From contig NZ_LT607755.1 of NCBI RefSeq assembly GCF_900090275.1, positions 3,472,001 to 3,536,000 on the forward strand: a stretch of 64,000 bases of DNA, written 5' to 3'. Position 1 is the stretch's first letter. Each line of letters begins with the position of its first letter. Of the stretch, positions 61,901-64,000 are shown one piece after another. The notes beneath the pieces were generated by a model. The model was not told the DNA's origin and did not search any database. It worked only from the letters and a program-made list of their open reading frames with translations. Source of the DNA: Micromonospora zamorensis (lineage in GTDB: Bacteria; Actinomycetota; Actinomycetes; Mycobacteriales; Micromonosporaceae). The position numbers and the translations under genes were made by a program.

Positions 61901-63845
61901 GCTCGACGGCGGTGCGGTTGAGGTCGACGCCGTAGCTGTTGTGCAGGGCGATGTACGCCTTCACCCGCTGGAGTTCGAGGTGGTATTGCTCCGGGTCGAG
62001 GGTGACCTCACGTTCCTTCTGGCGGCGGCGCAGGTATTCGGCGGCGACCTGGTTGATCGCCTCGTTGAGGAACGCGCCGGAGCCGAGCGCCGGCTCACAG
62101 ATGGTCCAGTCCAGCAGTTCGCGGGCCGGGGTGATCGTGTCGTCCTGGTCGAGGCGGTACTTGAGGGCGAGTTGGACGGTGACCTCGGTCAGCGACTGCG
62201 GGGTGTAGTAGGAGGCACTGGTCTGCCGGTCCCGGCCGGCAAGCCGGTAGACGAACTGGCCGGGCTGGTAGCTGACCCGGCTGCGGACGCCGGTGTAGGC
62301 GTCTTCCTTGTAGACGAAGACACCATCGTCGTACTCGTCGACCTTGGAGGCCGGGATCATCCACGAGCCGTCCTTCGGGTCGCCGTTCTTGGCGACCTCG
62401 TAGAGCTGCTCGGTGGCGACGAAACCGGTGTACGACATCAGGCCCTCGTAGACCGCGCCGAGCTGGTTGATGCCGAGCTGGGCGTACGAGATGAAGCCGC
62501 CGCGGCGCTTCTTGCCGCCCTTGGTGAGCATCAGCCGGCGCAGCACCTCGTAGAGGACCTTGTTGCGCAGCCGCGTGTCGATCTTCGGAGCGTGCTCGTC
62601 GTCCGGGTCACTGCCCGGTTCGGCGATCAGTCGGCCGATGAGCTTGGTCTTCTCGGGCAGGAACAGGTCGGAGCGCATCGGCTCGAAGCGCAGCCCCTCC
62701 CCCTCGCTGGCCTTGTCCTCGACCTCCGCGCCGCCACGCGGCCGGTGACCCTCGTTGACCATGCGGAACAGCAGGTTGAGTGACTCGTACAGGTGGGTGC
62801 CGTCCTCGGCGGAGGGGGCGAGGCGGCGGGAGACGAGGTCACCGAGGCGGGCGAGGCTGTAGCCCTCGACGTACTGGGGGTCGTTGACCGGCAGCACCCC
62901 CAGTTCGGGACGCGCCTCGGCATAGAGCAGGAACAGGATCCGGTAGAGGTAGCGCAGCGACTCCCGGCCCAACTCCTTGGCCAGCTCGTCGAGGTCCATC
63001 ACCTGCTGCGGGTGGTAGCCGGCCCGCCGGATCTGGTCGAGGACCTCGTTGGCGATGAGTTCGACGGAGACCTTCAGGCCCTCGCGGAGTTCGCTGGAGA
63101 CACCGACGGCGTGCTGGCGGGAGCCGGCCACCAGGTCGGCGAGGGGTTCGGTGCCGCCCTCGGCGGGTGGGCGCAGCGAGTCGGCGCCGAAGAGCGCGGC
63201 GACGACGTCGAGTTCCTTGTCGTCGTTGCGGGCGTACGCGGTGTCGAGGCTGACGGCCAGGTAGCGGCCCTCACCCCAGACGGTGCGGTCGGCGAGGGTG
63301 ATCACGCCGCCGCTGAGGATCAGCACGTAGCGGGGCTTCGGACTGTCGGCGGCGAAGAGCAGGGAGGCGAGCTTGGCACCCGTCTCGATGCTCTCGGTGC
63401 TCGACAGGGTGAGCGGGTCGAGCAGGCGACCGGCGTCGTCCGGGTCCTGCGCCGCCTCGGTGTCGACCGCCCAACCGCAGTCCAGCGCGACGATGCCGTG
63501 CGCGGTGGTCAGCTCGGCGTGGGCGACGTGGACCTCGTACTCCTGGCCGTTGCGCTCGACGGTGATGGTCTGCGGCTGCGGGTCGAAGCCGAGCGCCCGC
63601 AGCACGTCCTGGTGCTGCTTGCGCAGCCGCTCCGGGTCGAAGAAGTCGGCGTCGGTCAGCTCGGTCTTGGCGTCGAAGTACTGCCGACGCATGCCGCGCA
63701 GCCCGGCGCGTGGCGTGACCCGGTTGGCCTTCTCCTGCTCGGCCCACTGCTTGAGCAGGCCGCCCTTGAGGGTGGTGGGCAGGATCTCGGCGAGGTAGTG
63801 CGCGGAGAGGTACTCGCCGCGGTTCGTCAGCGACTCGAAACTCAT
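58932..63845 (-). CDS. Large N6-adenine DNA methyltransferase (Eco57I/PglX/DrmMI-like)
   Basis: 1637 residues. The N-terminal ~550 residues include a helical domain (ESLRYLYRILFLLYAEARPE) common to Eco57I/MmeI-type proteins. The methyltransferase core has the SAM-binding motif CEPALGSGAFLNEAINQ (~585) and the catalytic NPPW in LQVGNPPWVRPRWEAD (~1017). The C-terminal ~600 residues should hold the target-recognition part. No PD-(D/E)XK motif is evident. By analogy it may be the self-marking methylase of a BREX-, DISARM- or type IIG-like system. It is not next to the DUF1998 helicase here: ~15 kb of other genes lie between. It is coupled to a 27-codon mini-ORF and then to the partial gene at the right edge. 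Confidence 0.85.
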   Translation of the reverse strand: MSFESLTNRGEYLSAHYLAEILPTTLKGGLLKQWAEQEKANRVTPRAGLRGMRRQYFDAKTELTDADFFDPERLRKQHQDVLRALGFDPQPQTITVERNGQEYEVHVAHAELTTAHGIVALDCGWAVDTEAAQDPDDAGRLLDPLTLSSTESIETGAKLASLLFAADSPKPRYVLILSGGVITLADRTVWGEGRYLAVSLDTAYARNDDKELDVVAALFGADSLRPPAEGGTEPLADLVAGSRQHAVGVSSELREGLKVSVELIANEVLDQIRRAGYHPQQVMDLDELAKELGRESLRYLYRILFLLYAEARPELGVLPVNDPQYVEGYSLARLGDLVSRRLAPSAEDGTHLYESLNLLFRMVNEGHRPRGGAEVEDKASEGEGLRFEPMRSDLFLPEKTKLIGRLIAEPGSDPDDEHAPKIDTRLRNKVLYEVLRRLMLTKGGKKRRGGFISYAQLGINQLGAVYEGLMSYTGFVATEQLYEVAKNGDPKDGSWMIPASKVDEYDDGVFVYKEDAYTGVRSRVSYQPGQFVYRLAGRDRQTSASYYTPQSLTEVTVQLALKYRLDQDDTITPARELLDWTICEPALGSGAFLNEAINQVAAEYLRRRQKEREVTLDPEQYHLELQRVKAYIALHNSYGVDLNRTAVELAEVSLWLNVMHAGLQAPWFGLHLQRGNSLIGAGRKTYTAKQLADKSWLTTAPKEQPFRDGPIDEGTIHHFLLPADGWGAVAGEKEARELAPAETARLKAWRTAMKRTPSAKGRNSQVQRLQALARRVEFLWGLVQQRLDISEREIRRDIAVWGAEDLPPVIEAVPREEILADLTAPGTPYWRLKTLMDVWCALWFWPLDKVGLLDGSDPAYPAAPVQVSHIKDEPAYEEPAVYETPDIFGNVQPQQMKLPTKPIGTRRMTVAEQLRRQVPLSDLDDWLTFAEALIGRSDVDENTERFYGRTLTSLSEITEFERKLDGVIGVDSPWTLSDRFPWLLAADQISGRQGFFHWELTFAQAFAKGGFDLQVGNPPWVRPRWEADAVLAEREPWFRLVQKPLTETVQHRRSLLLGQEASHAYYCSELTVNSGAVAFLVNAATYSLLAGTQPDLYRAVMCQVWRNLGVDGAAGLVHPDTHFGGIKEGGLRAATYKHLRFHAHFHNRRGVFPDIHVNTEFGIHVYGREKDTEFQHVSWLFDPATLVASLDHDGSGEAPGQKYKGRWDLRPHRSRMTTVNEEMLGVWRQLRGKLDEPILHTHLAYPITLEESRAIAALSRFSRRLAAFSPRISRGYDEANAKKEGLIRHGVGRVELLKEVVLQGTHIGVATPFVKEPNNPFRNGQDWVAHDLTKLDEGFVPRTCYALTDPEVVSPSPRDRWGGRHYTDHYRLTWRKMIAFDSERSLFAALVPPGPAHIDSLRSMALSSNYLTALTAGFWSSIPLDYILRIIGASNFDVSGALMMPSPDADHPLAADLLLRTLRLNCLTDAYGDLWHELYEHTWPNFTWAVEWSGLRPIGADVVEHWEWTIPLRTEYERRAAAVEIDALVAVWLGIGIEDLLATLRSRYPIMSDYEANMWFDGAGRRVAAVHHAFGYGQKKEHYEQLAAYRNDPERNPVPEGYSVPFYKADRENEYRQAHAVFSKRLQDAIEAGWQPS

Positions 63846-63925
63846 GCCGGCACTCCGCTACGCTCCGTGCCGCCCTGAGGCACCATCGCACTCAGCCTGA
63901 TGATTCGCTCGCTACGCTCGCTCAT
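63842..63925 (-). CDS. 27-codon bridging mini-ORF with ATGA overlaps at both ends
   Basis: Read on the minus strand from 63925: MSERSERIIRLSAMVPQGG then TERSGVPA and stop. The ATG overlaps the stop of the upstream partial gene (ATGA), and the stop overlaps the methyltransferase ATG (ATGA). The DNA contains the near-palindromic CGCTCGCTACGCTCGCTC stretch, which resembles a repetitive element. It is either a translated spacer that passes ribosomes to the methyltransferase or a repeat inserted between two coupled genes. No function is known. Confidence 0.45.
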   Translation of the reverse strand: MSERSERIIRLSAMVPQGGTERSGVPA

Positions 63926-64000
63926 GCGGCACTCTCCTGCGACGGTACGAGGACGGCGAGCACCCGTAGTAGCGGGTCGCCGGCGGTTTCCAGGCGGTCG
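63922..64000 (-). CDS. C-terminal end of an upstream gene (partial, runs off the right edge)
   Basis: The minus frame encodes DRLETAGDPLLRVLAVLVPS and ends QESAA, with a stop at 63922-63924. Only 25 residues lie in the window, too few to name it. As the first gene upstream of the methyltransferase and coupled to it through the mini-ORF, it is probably its partner protein, for example a helicase as in class 1 DISARM (inference only). Confidence 0.5.
   Translation of the reverse strand, partial: DRLETAGDPLLRVLAVLVPSQESAA

Noticed and set aside
34225..64000. A complete DISARM or BREX system.
   Set aside because: An adenine methyltransferase and a DUF1998 protein are present, but no DrmC-type phospholipase D, and no PglZ, BrxC/PglY or Lon-like gene is visible; the two candidate genes are 15 kb apart.

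Overview
The window is high-GC actinobacterial DNA, most likely from Micromonospora or a close relative of the Micromonosporaceae. This rests on the strong G/C bias at third codon positions, frequent GTG starts, likely leaderless promoters (TANNNT-type -10 boxes 5-8 bases before the start codon), and lineage-typical families: DUF397 with a DUF5753 XRE regulator, DUF6879, an EspC/YbaB/ESX-like cluster, and NarL-type two-component pairs. No species can be named from sequence reading alone.

Bases 1-22155 look like ordinary chromosome. They hold a membrane sulfatase/LtaS-like protein cut by the left edge, a CDP-alcohol phosphatidyltransferase, an MmyB-type regulator, a DUF1330 protein, a type I methionine aminopeptidase divergent from a small HTH protein, a lipoprotein, a glyoxalase-fold protein, two membrane proteins, a NarL-type kinase/regulator pair and a DUF1275 protein. 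A peptide ABC transporter plus gamma-glutamyltransferase operon follows; its FCD-type GntR regulator appears to share an operator (TCGTATACA) at two promoters. An MFS transporter and an NhaA antiporter fused to a DsbA-like domain end the section.

Bases 22327-24954 are a small secretion/conflict cluster: a YbaB-like protein, an EspC-like protein, an ESX-type polymorphic toxin with a C-terminal HExxH zincin-like motif, a likely immunity protein, gene remnants and a DUF4926 protein.

From about 25 kb to the right edge lies a dense defence/conflict island. It contains a giant DUF4011/COG1112 helicase with transglutaminase-like and Vsr-like domains. A leftward operon encodes a 2141-residue DUF1998 helicase with nuclease-like tail domains, a RelE-UvrD fusion and a Ser/Thr kinase. 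Divergent from it, across 124 bases holding a perfect palindrome, sits a RAMA-CBS-HEPN-like protein plus a frameshifted PD-(D/E)XK protein. Next come a module built on an NB-ARC/TPR ATPase (a short N-terminal beta motif is shared with a divergent small protein), a DUF6308 + EVE-HNH pair (the HNH gene frameshifted), an IS5-type element carrying an AAA ATPase, a caspase-like H/C-dyad protein, a PD-(D/E)XK protein, and an XRE/DUF397 pair. The island ends with a 1637-residue N6-adenine methyltransferase preceded by a 27-codon bridging mini-ORF and the end of another gene cut by the right edge.

The best candidates for something undescribed are: (a) the divergent helicase/kinase versus RAMA-CBS-HEPN + nuclease locus at 34.2-46.7 kb; (b) the four-gene NB-ARC module at 47.6-51.5 kb; (c) the caspase-like plus PD-(D/E)XK pair at 54.7-56.9 kb. 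Three genes in the island carry single-base frameshifts, so either decay is under way or the assembly has local errors.
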